Assembly (NCBI GenBank): GCA_002359315.1
Contig: DEMS01000039.1
Span: forward strand, 1 to 16,068
Source: Bacteroidetes bacterium UBA2664
GTDB lineage: Bacteria; Bacteroidota; Rhodothermia; Balneolales; Balneolaceae
Length of the DNA stretch: 16,068 bases
Reading direction: 5' to 3'
Numbering within the stretch: position 1 is the stretch's first letter; the number at the start of each line of letters is the position of its first letter. Shown here one piece after another: positions 5,843 to 13,938 of the stretch. The position numbers and the translations under genes are program-made. Below the pieces are notes generated by a model. That model searched no databases, had not been told where the DNA came from, and saw only the letters and a program-made list of their open reading frames with translations.

Positions 5843-8800
5843 TTGAAAAAAATCGAATCATATCCGGTAAAACTATTTTGGGTTACGATTGTAGCTGCAA
5901 TCGTTTCGTACGGGATTTTTGAACTCACATATCGCATCAGCTTCTCAAATGGCACTATCGACAGTGAATCCATTGAAACTACCCTCGACAATAGTGCCGA
6001 GCTCTTCAATCAGCTCTCAATTAATTTAAATGAGCGTTCAGAAGAGTTAAAAACAATGCTTACTCAGGCCATTCAGAATGAGCAAAACCGAAATGCCATC
6101 CACAGCCGTCTTTCTCAAACCGATTTATGGGGAGTTACGGTACTCAAAGATGGCAGAGTTTGGCTGTGGGATGGATACACCCTCACTCAACCCCGGTTAT
6201 TGAGTAATCTGACCCAAGAAGAGCCACGAGCCACGGTTGTCTCACACAACAACGTTACACTGCTGCTTCGAAGTGAAATATTTGAGATAAACGAAGATTC
6301 CTACACCCTGCTAACAGCCATTCGATTAGCCCAGTTTGTTGATCTGCCATACATCAAAGATTCTGATTATTCCCTGGCTGAACATCCAGACCTCCAGGTA
6401 AACCTCCCGGTGGAATTTCTGTTTTTTGAGCCGGTTCCCAATAATGCTTACTCAAAATCTCTTACCATTCCCGGATCCGGTGACGTGGGTTCTGTTTATA
6501 TCCCTATCTCAGAAATTGAACAGTTCAAAACCATCCGTGCCGCAAAACTGAACCTCTTCAGAGCCCTCTTTGTCACCCTGCTTTTTTTAATTCTTTATTC
6601 CATCTTATTAAAGTATTCCCTGGCGGAAAAACGGCACGACATTTTATGGGGGATCTTGTTTATACTGGTCATTTTATGGATATCTAATCTTATTTTTAAT
6701 TTCACGGGATTGATCAGTTCATCCCTGATTTGGATCAATGCCGGTTACGACATCCGGACGATCCATTCACTGAGTAATTTTGCTTTTAATGCCGTTCTGC
6801 TCTTTCTGCTATTTATTATTTTGCATAATGCACTCTCATTAACAGGCAAAGCACTTCGGCATGAGAATCATTTTTTGACGATTGCACTCTCTGTTCTATT
6901 CGGGGCATTCGGTGTTTCCATACTTCTCTTTTTTACTCAATCAACACAGACGGTACTCGCTTCAGGATCGATCCCCCTATCTGACCTTGAACTCACACCG
7001 GATTTGCCAACATTTCTGTTTACACTCTTTTCAGCAATTTTTTTAGTTGCCGCTGCCGGTACACTCTATACTCTTAGTTATCATATTTTTTCCAGTGAAG
7101 TCGATAAATCCGTCATTATTTCTGTCTTTTCTCTGATCAGTTTTATCTGTTTCTATTTTCTTGCTGATCTTTTTATTGACAATATACGTTTTGCGAGTAC
7201 TCTGCTTCTGATTAATATCGGGCTCTTTTCAATTATTCTGAGTATCGCACACTATCAGCACAAGAAACAGGAGTTCTTCCAGCAAATGTCCGGATTTAGA
7301 AAGTTGATACTCATCGTCCTGCTTATTTCATCAACAATCTATTTTATTATCTGGAATGCAATACAGCCGAGATTGGATCAGGAGTTATTGAATCAGGTGA
7401 ATGAATTTACTCAAGAAGAGACCGAATTTAGAACGGATGAGATTCTTTTTCGGCTTCTCACCAATATCGAAAATAATTTATCCTATTTTTCTCAGACCGA
7501 TATTGACAATCGCAGCTCTTTTTTGATCAATCAATTTCAACGGTCGGTTCTCAACCTGATTCGTGATGAGTGGAAAGGGTACTCATTTCACATCCGCCTG
7601 CTGACGGTTGATAATGATGAGATCACACATTTTTCAACGGCACTGGATACGCCTGTCTGGACCTCTTTTTATGATACCCGATTAATGCTTCAATCACATA
7701 GAGGCGAACAGCTTCGCTGGCAGTCCAATCGGCCCATCATCTGGAATCGCCCCACCGATCTGTCTGAGAGATATACGGCGTTTAACCGGGGATGGATCCC
7801 TATTTATGATCCGGACGAGCGAAATAATATCATCGCATGGATTGCCGGTGAAATCTATCGGGAACGGTCTGACTATCAAAAACCGCTGCGTGCCGTTCTC
7901 TCCGCAGAAAGCAGCCGGGAGTGGAAACAGAGCTTCTATCTGTCAGAATTTCTGGGCGAACGCTTAATCCGAAGTTCACTGAAAGGGATCTATTATGATC
8001 AGCCCCAATTTAACCGCCTTCCGGAACGGGAGCTGGAAATAGCCCTTCAAGACTCGATTACATTTATCACCAACAACACCTCTTCCGGATCGTTTCGAGA
8101 GGTTTTAATTCACGCCGGTGACAGACGAATCATTAAAGCAAGTACACCGTTTCCCGATTTTAATCATCACCTGTTTTCATTTTTCCGCCTGCAATTGATC
8201 ATCACTTTTCTCGGCCTTTCCATTTTTATCCTCTTTTCGTTTGCAGGCTTTAGGGAATTCAGCCTTTTTGGCCAAAATATCAAGTTTAAAAACCGGCTTA
8301 TTGATGGATTGGTACTGGCTACAATTCTATTCCTGACTGTACAGATTTTTGCTACCCAATACACCGTAGGTTCACAAAATGAAAAAAATGTGGAGCGGGA
8401 ACTGCTGAATAGCCTGGCTGTGGTTTCTGAAATTCTCAGGGAAAAGTCGATCACCTCAACCAATGTTTCTGCCGACAGCCTCATTGCAGATCTGACAACT
8501 TCACTGAATACAGACCTTATTCTTTATGATTTTGAGTCGATCATCACATCTACAACACCACAAATATTTCAAAACTTTCTGATTCCTTCTACAATGCCGT
8601 TCACGGTATATGATCAGCTCTATGAAAAAGAGAGAATCAATGTTATCACAAATACAAAAATCGGGAATGAAGATCTGCTTATTGGGTATCGATCCATTTT
8701 AGATGTCGACGGGCTTCCGGTAGGTGCCGTTGCAATCCCTACATTTCTGCAATCTCCCATCTTCACTGAACAGCTGCTGAATACGACCAGCTATCTGTTT

Positions 8801-9706
8801 GTGATGTATCTCTTTATCTTTTCACTCTTTATTGCCGGCACGGTATTTTTATCGAACCAGCTTACAAAACCGTTACAGATTATCCAGTCCGGGTTGAATA
8901 AAATTTCACGGGGGAATCTGAAAACTAAAGTAGAAGTGACCAGCCGGGATGAAATCGGCTTGCTGGCAGTGGCGTACAATCAGATGGTGCAGCGGCTGGA
9001 TGAGACACAGCAGGAGCTGATGAAAGCGGAACGGGAATCTGCATGGAAAGAGATGGCTCAGCAAGTTGCCCATGAGATCAAAAATCCGCTGACACCTATG
9101 AAATTAAACCTGCAGCACTTGCAGCGTCAGCTGGAAGCAAACCCCGATAATATTCACGAATTGCGTCCGGTAATAGAAAGAACGGCATCCAATATCATCG
9201 AGCAGATCGAATCACTGAACAAAATCGCATCGGATTTCTCTAAGTTTGCGAAACCGGTGCAAGAACCTCTGCAGCCACTCAACATTTATCAGCTGATTAA
9301 TTCGGTGGTTCACTTATACCGGCCGGATACCGATATAACAGTTCAAAATCATAAAAAAGAGGCTGAATTGATTGTCAACGGGGTTGAAGATGAACTCCGA
9401 AGGGTATTTATCAATCTGATTAAAAACGCCCTTGAAGCATCGGATCAACTCAAACCAAAGATTAAAATCATAGTAAAGAAATCGAGACAAGAGATCATTG
9501 TAGAGGTAAAAGACAATGGAAGTGGTATTAATGAGGAAGATATGGATAAGATTTTTCTTCCGAAATTTTCAACCAAATCGAGCGGTACCGGACTCGGGCT
9601 GGCGATTACAAAACAGATCATTGAAGCACATCAAGGGAATATCCATTTTACCTCTAAAAAAGGAGCCGGAACCCGTTTCTACATCCACCTACCGCTAAAG
9701 GTGTAG
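5843..9706 (+). CDS. Large multi-sensor membrane histidine kinase, NtrY-like
   Basis: The 1287-residue protein can be laid out as follows. A TM helix at about 10-29 precedes an extracytoplasmic region to about 235. A block of some eight TM helices spans about 237-505, and a second extracytoplasmic region spans about 507-775. Two TM helices (about 776-801 and 818-838) lead to a third extracytoplasmic region (about 840-978), followed by a last TM helix (981-1003). The kinase end has a HAMP domain (about 1005-1056), a HisKA H-box AHEIKNPLTP with H1077, N-box NLIKNALEA, G1 DNGSGI (1224-1229) and G2 GTGLGL (1248-1253). The AHEIKNPLTPMKLNLQHLQR stretch is typical of NtrY-type nitrogen-regulation kinases. 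The start is TTG: an in-frame TAA lies at 5813-5815 with no ATG or GTG between. No response regulator is adjacent, so the partner, possibly an NtrX-like regulator, must lie elsewhere. The ligands are unknown. Confidence 0.93.
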   Translation: MKKIESYPVKLFWVTIVAAIVSYGIFELTYRISFSNGTIDSESIETTLDNSAELFNQLSINLNERSEELKTMLTQAIQNEQNRNAIHSRLSQTDLWGVTVLKDGRVWLWDGYTLTQPRLLSNLTQEEPRATVVSHNNVTLLLRSEIFEINEDSYTLLTAIRLAQFVDLPYIKDSDYSLAEHPDLQVNLPVEFLFFEPVPNNAYSKSLTIPGSGDVGSVYIPISEIEQFKTIRAAKLNLFRALFVTLLFLILYSILLKYSLAEKRHDILWGILFILVILWISNLIFNFTGLISSSLIWINAGYDIRTIHSLSNFAFNAVLLFLLFIILHNALSLTGKALRHENHFLTIALSVLFGAFGVSILLFFTQSTQTVLASGSIPLSDLELTPDLPTFLFTLFSAIFLVAAAGTLYTLSYHIFSSEVDKSVIISVFSLISFICFYFLADLFIDNIRFASTLLLINIGLFSIILSIAHYQHKKQEFFQQMSGFRKLILIVLLISSTIYFIIWNAIQPRLDQELLNQVNEFTQEETEFRTDEILFRLLTNIENNLSYFSQTDIDNRSSFLINQFQRSVLNLIRDEWKGYSFHIRLLTVDNDEITHFSTALDTPVWTSFYDTRLMLQSHRGEQLRWQSNRPIIWNRPTDLSERYTAFNRGWIPIYDPDERNNIIAWIAGEIYRERSDYQKPLRAVLSAESSREWKQSFYLSEFLGERLIRSSLKGIYYDQPQFNRLPERELEIALQDSITFITNNTSSGSFREVLIHAGDRRIIKASTPFPDFNHHLFSFFRLQLIITFLGLSIFILFSFAGFREFSLFGQNIKFKNRLIDGLVLATILFLTVQIFATQYTVGSQNEKNVERELLNSLAVVSEILREKSITSTNVSADSLIADLTTSLNTDLILYDFESIITSTTPQIFQNFLIPSTMPFTVYDQLYEKERINVITNTKIGNEDLLIGYRSILDVDGLPVGAVAIPTFLQSPIFTEQLLNTTSYLFVMYLFIFSLFIAGTVFLSNQLTKPLQIIQSGLNKISRGNLKTKVEVTSRDEIGLLAVAYNQMVQRLDETQQELMKAERESAWKEMAQQVAHEIKNPLTPMKLNLQHLQRQLEANPDNIHELRPVIERTASNIIEQIESLNKIASDFSKFAKPVQEPLQPLNIYQLINSVVHLYRPDTDITVQNHKKEAELIVNGVEDELRRVFINLIKNALEASDQLKPKIKIIVKKSRQEIIVEVKDNGSGINEEDMDKIFLPKFSTKSSGTGLGLAITKQIIEAHQGNIHFTSKKGAGTRFYIHLPLKV

Positions 9707-9769
9707 ATTCGAGTGACACATTGTGCGCCCTCTGCCATTCGAAATAAGGTTGAATACAATAATTGAATA

Positions 9770-9936
9770 CGTCATATTGAGCCTTTCGACAGGCTCAAGA
9801 CAGGCGCAATTATGAGGGTGTTTTTCCCTCATAATGAAGTCGAAATATGGATTTTTCGACTTCACTTCGCTTCGCTGCGTGGGATAAAAGAGGAGCGTCC
9901 CGACCAAAAGCGGTCGAAACTGCGCTCAAACTGACG
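9770..9936. repeat. Hairpin-rich intergenic element with imperfect terminal inverted repeats
   Basis: This fills half of the 336-bp gene-free stretch 9707-10042. Its ends, CGTCATATTGAGC (9770-9782) and the complement of GCTCAAACTGACG (9924-9936), match at 11 of 13 bases in inverted orientation. Inside are four consecutive dyads: TTGAGCCT/AGGCTCAA (9777-9798), ATTATGAGGG/CCCTCATAAT (9809-9835), GAAGTCGAAA/TTTCGACTTC (9836-9863) and CGACC/GGTCG (9901-9916). It has no credible gene. It looks like a non-coding dispersed palindromic repeat; one or more of the hairpins may also end transcription of the kinase gene. Confidence 0.65.
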
Positions 9937-9975
9937 ATTTTTTAAGATATTTATATCGAACTGACGTTAAGTGGT

Positions 9976-9997
9976 ATTTGTCGCATCATTTGTCGCA
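9976..9997. promoter_or_regulatory. Tandem 10-mer upstream of the MATE gene, possible operator
   Basis: ATTTGTCGCA occurs twice in direct orientation at 9976-9985 and 9988-9997, about 50 bp before the MATE start, with a 12-bp period (about one helical turn). Such spacing suits a regulator binding the same face of DNA, but no promoter boxes are clear nearby and no regulator is identified. The rest of 9937-10042 shows nothing recognisable. Confidence 0.3.
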
Positions 9998-10042
9998 GTC
10001 CGGTAGTTTCTAAGTGCTATTTTTCGTACCATCTGCACCCCA

Positions 10043-11407
10043 ATGATGAATACCACGCATCCATATCGATCAGAAATCAAAACCGAAACTTCTACACTTT
10101 TGAGGATCGGTTTTCCAGTCATTCTTGCGCAATTGCTTCAGATGAGCATGAATTTTGTCGATACAGTGATGGCCGGACGCCTCTCGCCGGAAGATCTGGC
10201 AGCAGTGGCGGTCGGGTCGAGTGTTTTGATGCCGTTTGTTGTGCTCTGCATGGGGTGCATGATGGCGGTCACGCCGATTATCGCACAAAATGTGGGCGCG
10301 AGAGAACTTAGACAAATCGGGAAAAATGCACGTCAGGTTTTGTGGCTGAGTCAAATTCTGGCACTGCCCAGTTTTTTCATCCTGAGAAATTTGGATCTGC
10401 TTTTGGTATTGATCGGCGTAACGGATGATATCATCCCGATTGCAGCCGGATATCTGAAAGCCATTTCATGGGGCATCTTTCCGGTTTATGCCTATGCAGC
10501 CCTTCGATATGTGAGTGAAGGGCTCAGCGTTACGCGTCCGGCCATGTATGTCGCATTGCTCGGTTTACTGGTGAACATTCCTGCAAACTACGTGTTGATG
10601 TATGGAAAATTAGGCTTTCCTCAGCTAGGTGCCGTGGGCACCGGGTATGCCTCTTCGATTGTATATGTCGTGATGTTTTTTGGGATGTTGATGTTTACTT
10701 ATCGTTTTCAGCCTTATCAGCGATTTGAAATCTTCAAGCGGTTTCGCTGGCCCGAAAAAAAATACCTGAAAGAGCTTCTCGGAATCGGGGTGCCCATTGG
10801 AATCAGCTCTACTATGGAAGTCACCATGTTTGCAGCCGTTAGCCTGATGGTGAGCACAATCAGTACACTGGCTATTGCCGCCCATCAGGTGGCAATCAAT
10901 TTTGCGGCGATGTTATTTATGATTCCGTTTGGGCTCTCTGTGGCGATCTCTGCCAGGGTGGGAAATTCGATCGGCCGCAAGCGTCCGGATGAAGCGCGGT
11001 TTCGCGGGTTTGTGGGGGTGGGTGTCTGCTGCTGTGTGATGGCTGTGACGGCAACGACCATTTTCCTGTTCCCAAATCAAATTGCATCCATCTACACGGA
11101 TGATGTTGCGGTGATTGATATGGCCGTTCAGCTTCTTTTTATGGCGGCTATTTTTCAGCTGTCGGATGGTTTGCAAGTGGCCGGTTTCGGTGCCCTGCGA
11201 GGGTTAAAAGACACAACGGTTCCCATGTACGTCAATCTGGTTGCTTACTGGGTGTTTGGCCTGCCGGTAGCATGGGTTCTGGGGTTTAAGATGGGATACG
11301 GCGCGCCGGGTTTATGGATTGGGCTGATTGCCGGACTCACTATTGCCGGAATCCTGCACAATCTGCGGTTCTATTTAAAAACCGGGAAAATGGTCATGGA
11401 AGTATAA
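10043..11407 (+). CDS. MATE-family multidrug efflux transporter (NorM-like)
   Basis: A 454-residue inner-membrane protein with about twelve hydrophobic segments arranged as two MatE repeats (roughly residues 20-180 and 245-405). Family-typical stretches are FPVILAQLLQMSMNFVDTVM followed by AGRLSPEDLAAVAVGSS in the first half, and GIPIGISS-like GVPIGISSTMEVTMF, IAAHQVAINFAAMLFMIPFG and LRGLKDTTVPMYVNLVAYWV in the second. These proteins export cationic drugs, dyes or metabolites in exchange for Na+ or H+. The start is ATG 10043, with a second ATG immediately after it at 10046. The gene stands alone: a repeat element lies upstream and the convergent toxin-antitoxin-like pair begins 57 bp downstream. 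Export of the product of the polyketide cluster 1 kb away is possible but unsupported, since phenolic lipids usually stay in the membrane. Confidence 0.94.
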   Translation: MMNTTHPYRSEIKTETSTLLRIGFPVILAQLLQMSMNFVDTVMAGRLSPEDLAAVAVGSSVLMPFVVLCMGCMMAVTPIIAQNVGARELRQIGKNARQVLWLSQILALPSFFILRNLDLLLVLIGVTDDIIPIAAGYLKAISWGIFPVYAYAALRYVSEGLSVTRPAMYVALLGLLVNIPANYVLMYGKLGFPQLGAVGTGYASSIVYVVMFFGMLMFTYRFQPYQRFEIFKRFRWPEKKYLKELLGIGVPIGISSTMEVTMFAAVSLMVSTISTLAIAAHQVAINFAAMLFMIPFGLSVAISARVGNSIGRKRPDEARFRGFVGVGVCCCVMAVTATTIFLFPNQIASIYTDDVAVIDMAVQLLFMAAIFQLSDGLQVAGFGALRGLKDTTVPMYVNLVAYWVFGLPVAWVLGFKMGYGAPGLWIGLIAGLTIAGILHNLRFYLKTGKMVMEV

Positions 11408-11464
11408 CTGTTATAAGTTAATACTGTTAAAACAGATCGAAATGATATAAAAAAGGGGATCAAC

Positions 11465-11845
11465 TCAAGCTTCATTCACCTGAGTTTGTTCCAGTTCAGG
11501 ATCCAGATCTGTCTTGATTCGATAATCGAATTCCCAATTATTCATTTCGACTGCAATTACTTTAAATCGGATATGAAGTGCATCCTCTATTTTAGCAATC
11601 GTTTTGAGATTTAGCAGCCTGTCTCCGCGCATCAATTGGGTTAAGTAACTGGCAGATGTGCCGATCTCATTAGCCAACCGTCTTTGTGTCCAGCCTTTTT
11701 GATCCATTGCTTTTTGGGCTTCACTCAAAAAGATATAGGAAAGCATCTGAGCTCGATGCTCCACTTGTTCTTCCGGTGATTTTTCAAATAATTGTTCAAA
11801 TTCCTTTCGAATTTTTTCCGGGTTATTTAATTTTTTTATACTCAT
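11465..11845 (-). CDS. XRE-family HTH regulator, probable HigA-like antitoxin
   Basis: A 126-residue protein with a Cro/C1-type helix-turn-helix at about residues 47-100: QKAMDQKGWTQRRLANEIGT (helices 1-2), SASYLTQLMRGDRLLNLKT (recognition helix and following) and IAKIEDALHIRFKVI. The N-terminal 45 residues are charged and helical, and the C-terminal acidic tail (DLDPELEQTQVNEA) is the sort of region that can wrap a toxin. Its ATG lies inside the upstream gene, a 23-bp overlap, so the two are translationally coupled. Toxin gene first and XRE gene second is the HigBA order. In that family the antitoxin neutralises the toxin and represses the shared promoter. The HTH is certain; the antitoxin role depends on the reading of the upstream gene. 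Confidence 0.8.
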   Translation of the reverse strand: MSIKKLNNPEKIRKEFEQLFEKSPEEQVEHRAQMLSYIFLSEAQKAMDQKGWTQRRLANEIGTSASYLTQLMRGDRLLNLKTIAKIEDALHIRFKVIAVEMNNWEFDYRIKTDLDPELEQTQVNEA

Positions 11846-12224
11846 AACTGGCCACTCTGTGTATAATATTTAGTTCTTTAAATGTGAGTTTGCTTTGTTT
11901 TTTCCTTGAAAGTAATTCGGCAGCAATTACAATAAACTTCTTGTTGTTAAGTGTTATCTCTTTACAATAAACTCGGGCATTTTCCTGTCCTTTAAAGAAT
12001 TTCATTGCCCGAACACCTTTACTTTTATCATCAGGCTCTTCCTTGTCGTAAAGTTCACGGTTTATGTGTTTCCCAAGTATCAATTCACATATATGATTAA
12101 ACTTCTTTTGGTATCGTTTGACCTGCCTGAAAAATTTGAGCAGTACTTCAGCTTTTTCTTCATCAACAGCAATAAATCGAGTGCCGTCAGTTGACTGCTT
12201 TATAATAATTGCATTACGTTTCAA
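11823..12224 (-). CDS. Probable RelE/HigB-superfamily toxin
   Basis: A 133-residue basic protein. After a beta-hairpin-like start (NAIIIKQSTDGTRFIAVDEE) come two likely helices (AEVLLKFFRQVKRYQKKFNH and ICELILGKHINRELY). A strand-rich half follows (VRAMKFFKGQENARVYCKEI, KKFIVIAAELLSRKKQ) and a C-terminal helix ending EYKKIK. That layout, with the RVY strand and an aromatic/basic C-terminus, resembles RelE-fold mRNA interferases such as HigB and Gp49-like toxins, which cleave mRNA on the ribosome. It is longer than most of them because of the N-terminal hairpin. The only start is TTG at 12224: an in-frame TAA lies just upstream and the next Met is near residue 73. The downstream overlapping XRE gene supports the toxin reading. 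I recognise the fold pattern, not a specific family. Confidence 0.55.
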   Translation of the reverse strand: MKRNAIIIKQSTDGTRFIAVDEEKAEVLLKFFRQVKRYQKKFNHICELILGKHINRELYDKEEPDDKSKGVRAMKFFKGQENARVYCKEITLNNKKFIVIAAELLSRKKQSKLTFKELNIIHRVASYEYKKIK

Positions 12225-12491
12225 AAATTAAGCTATTGCTTTATTTTTATCAAATAATGTTTTATTGGTACCCATTTAAAAGATCAGAATATCACCAAAC
12301 CCTTACAGTGTCATCATCCGATTGTCGGATAACTAACGTCAATTTGAGACTTAAAGCCAGTTAAATAGGTTCGAAAAATATTGAACCATAAGAAATATGC
12401 ATCTACTTCGTATGTGTGCGAACGATCTCGAACTGATTTGCCTTATCTAAATACGACTATCCTCCTTCACTTCAATTCGTTATCATCAATT
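12225..12491. other. Gene-free spacer between the toxin-antitoxin-like pair and the polyketide synthase
   Basis: This 267-bp divergent spacer should hold the promoters of both the minus-strand pair and the plus-strand polyketide synthase. A small dyad ATCCGA/TCGGAT with a 3-nt loop sits near 12316-12330, and GGTTC/GAACC flanks an AT-rich loop near 12368-12387. Neither is convincing as a terminator and I see no strong -35/-10 pair. The synthase frame stays open upstream to a TTG at 12381, but the extra 37 residues are not homologue-like. Confidence 0.5.
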
Positions 12492-13580
12492 ATGCCTCCA
12501 ACAATTCATCATATCGAAACCGCAGTTCCTCCTTTTAAACACAAACAGGAAGATCTCAGAGACCGTATGAAGGAGATCTCCAACAGCGATGAAAGGGAAC
12601 AGAGAATTATCCATCATCTCTATGCAAGGTCCGGCATTAAATCCCGGTATTCCGTGATCAACGATTTTAAAAAAGGCGCTTCACATTCACTTTTTTTTAA
12701 TGGTCAGGGCGCAACTCCCGGTACCGCCAACCGAAACGACACCTATATCAAAGAAGGCCGTAAACTTTTTGTGGAAATCGCCTCAAATTTGCTGAAAAAT
12801 TCGGAGTTTAATAAGGAAGAGATCACTCACCTGATCACCGTATCCTGTACCGGCTTTTATGCACCGGGACCCGATTTTGATATTATTCGCGCCCTTAGCC
12901 TCAACCCCTCTATCGAACGCTATCACCTTGGGTTTATGGGCTGTTACGCCACCATTCCGGCATTAAAAATGGCCGATCAGATCTGCAGAGCCGACAAGGA
13001 TGCGAATGTTATGATTGTTTCCGTGGAACTCTGCACCATCCATTTTCAGGCAAACCCCAAGATGGATTCGCTGCTCTCCGCATCTGTTTTTGGTGACGGC
13101 GGTTCCGGGGCTATTGTTAGTAACAGACAATCATCCCAACCCTCCTATGCTATCAACGGTTTTGCGTCAGCACTGCTTGAAAAAGGGAAGGAAGATATGG
13201 CATGGTCTATCGGAGACCACGGTTTTAACATGGTTCTGTCAAACTATATCCCGGATCTGCTGAGCGAAAGCCTGGACAAATTTATGGACCCGGTTCTCAA
13301 AAAATTCAGCATGGAAGCCTCAGATATTGATCTATGGGCCATTCATCCGGGCGGCAGGGCGATCCTGGATAAAGTGGAGAAAACTCTGGGACTGTCATCC
13401 GAAGCACTGCATTCCGCAAGATCTGTCCTCTCTGAGTATGGAAACATGAGCAGTGCCACGATACTGTTCGTACTAAAAGATCTGATCCAAACCACTCAGG
13501 TGAATAAACCGAAAAAAACTCTCGCCATGGCGTTTGGCCCCGGTCTGACACTTGAGACGGCTGATTTAACGCTTGTTTGA
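12492..13580 (+). CDS. Type III polyketide synthase (chalcone/alkylresorcinol synthase family)
   Basis: A homodimeric ketosynthase that extends a CoA-linked starter with malonyl-CoA and cyclises the chain without an acyl carrier protein. The 362-residue protein shows the Cys-His-Asn triad: C151 in GFMGCYATIPAL, H285 in WAIHPGGRAIL and N318 in YGNMSSATILFVL. The family C-terminal motif AMAFGPGLTLE is also present, as are VSCTGFYAPGPD and FGDGGSGAIV. I start it at the ATG at 12492 (MPPTIHHIETAVPPF); the frame is open 37 codons further up to a TTG, but that stretch does not look like homologues. A methyltransferase and a flavin monooxygenase lie downstream on the same strand, the gene set of phenolic-lipid operons such as srsABC of Streptomyces griseus, so an alkylresorcinol or alkylpyrone synthase with fatty acyl starters is more likely than a chalcone synthase. 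The starter unit and chain length cannot be read from the sequence. Confidence 0.93.
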   Translation: MPPTIHHIETAVPPFKHKQEDLRDRMKEISNSDEREQRIIHHLYARSGIKSRYSVINDFKKGASHSLFFNGQGATPGTANRNDTYIKEGRKLFVEIASNLLKNSEFNKEEITHLITVSCTGFYAPGPDFDIIRALSLNPSIERYHLGFMGCYATIPALKMADQICRADKDANVMIVSVELCTIHFQANPKMDSLLSASVFGDGGSGAIVSNRQSSQPSYAINGFASALLEKGKEDMAWSIGDHGFNMVLSNYIPDLLSESLDKFMDPVLKKFSMEASDIDLWAIHPGGRAILDKVEKTLGLSSEALHSARSVLSEYGNMSSATILFVLKDLIQTTQVNKPKKTLAMAFGPGLTLETADLTLV

Positions 13581-13629
13581 TACATTTCAGATTTTTCGCG
13601 ATACATAAACATAATCGCCTTGTACTTAA

Positions 13630-13760
13630 TCGTCATGCTGAATTTATTTCAGCATCTCGTTATCGCGTACAAAAAATGAACACAACCTCGATTTTGTTCA
13701 TTGTTTCCATCCAATTCATATCCTAAATCTTGAGATCCTGAAACAAGTTTAGGATGACGA
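13630..13760. repeat. Composite palindromic intergenic element with CGTCAT ends
   Basis: Part of the 358-bp gene-free stretch 13581-13938. The left arm 13630-13659 (TCGTCATGCTGAATTT and on) and the complement of 13732-13760 (which reads TCGTCATCCTAAACTT and on) are inverted copies with about 80% identity, separated by 72 bp. The left arm holds its own hairpin, ATGCTGAA/TTCAGCAT (13635-13655, 5-nt loop), just 55 bp after the synthase stop codon, where it could terminate transcription. Its CGTCAT..TGA ends resemble those of the element at 9770-9936. Confidence 0.65.
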
Positions 13761-13839
13761 TAGTAATGAGGTCATAATCCAAGTTCAGGATGACGGGTGT
13801 TGTGAGGTCATAATTCAAGTCCATTTTGATGGTTGTTAA
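13732..13839. repeat. 36-bp tandem repeat, three degenerating copies
   Basis: Three units start at exactly 36-bp intervals: 13732 (GAGATCCTGAAACAAGTTTA), 13768 (GAGGTCATAATCCAAGTTCA) and 13804 (GAGGTCATAATTCAAGTCCA). The first two share AGGATGACG in their second half, while the third has TTTTGATGG there. Identity falls from left to right. There are no spacers, so this is not a CRISPR array. The first unit doubles as the right arm of the palindromic element at 13630-13760. The remaining stretch, 13840-13938, shows nothing recognisable. Confidence 0.7.
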
Positions 13840-13938
13840 AGTGTTGTGAATGAAGGGTTTTTATGTGAATTTTATTGATGAATTTCACAGAAAATCAATT
13901 CAATTCCTTGAATATTTTGTATCTTAAGCATACTTGAT

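Noticed and set aside
8167..8484. A 105-codon minus-strand frame inside the histidine kinase gene
   Set aside because: It is a shadow of the kinase coding frame, which is continuous and full of recognisable domains on the other strand.
10070..10354. Minus-strand frames (94, 86 and 87 codons) inside the MATE gene
   Set aside because: They are His/Lys/Arg-rich antisense readings of a membrane-protein gene with clear MATE motifs.
12381..12491. A 37-residue N-terminal extension of the polyketide synthase from a TTG start
   Set aside because: The extension (NHKKYASTSYVCERSRTDLP and on) does not resemble type III PKS N-termini, while MPPTIHHIETAVPPF from the ATG at 12492 does.
13732..13839. CRISPR-like array with 36-bp period
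   Set aside because: The units are contiguous with no spacers between them, they diverge quickly, and no cas genes are present.
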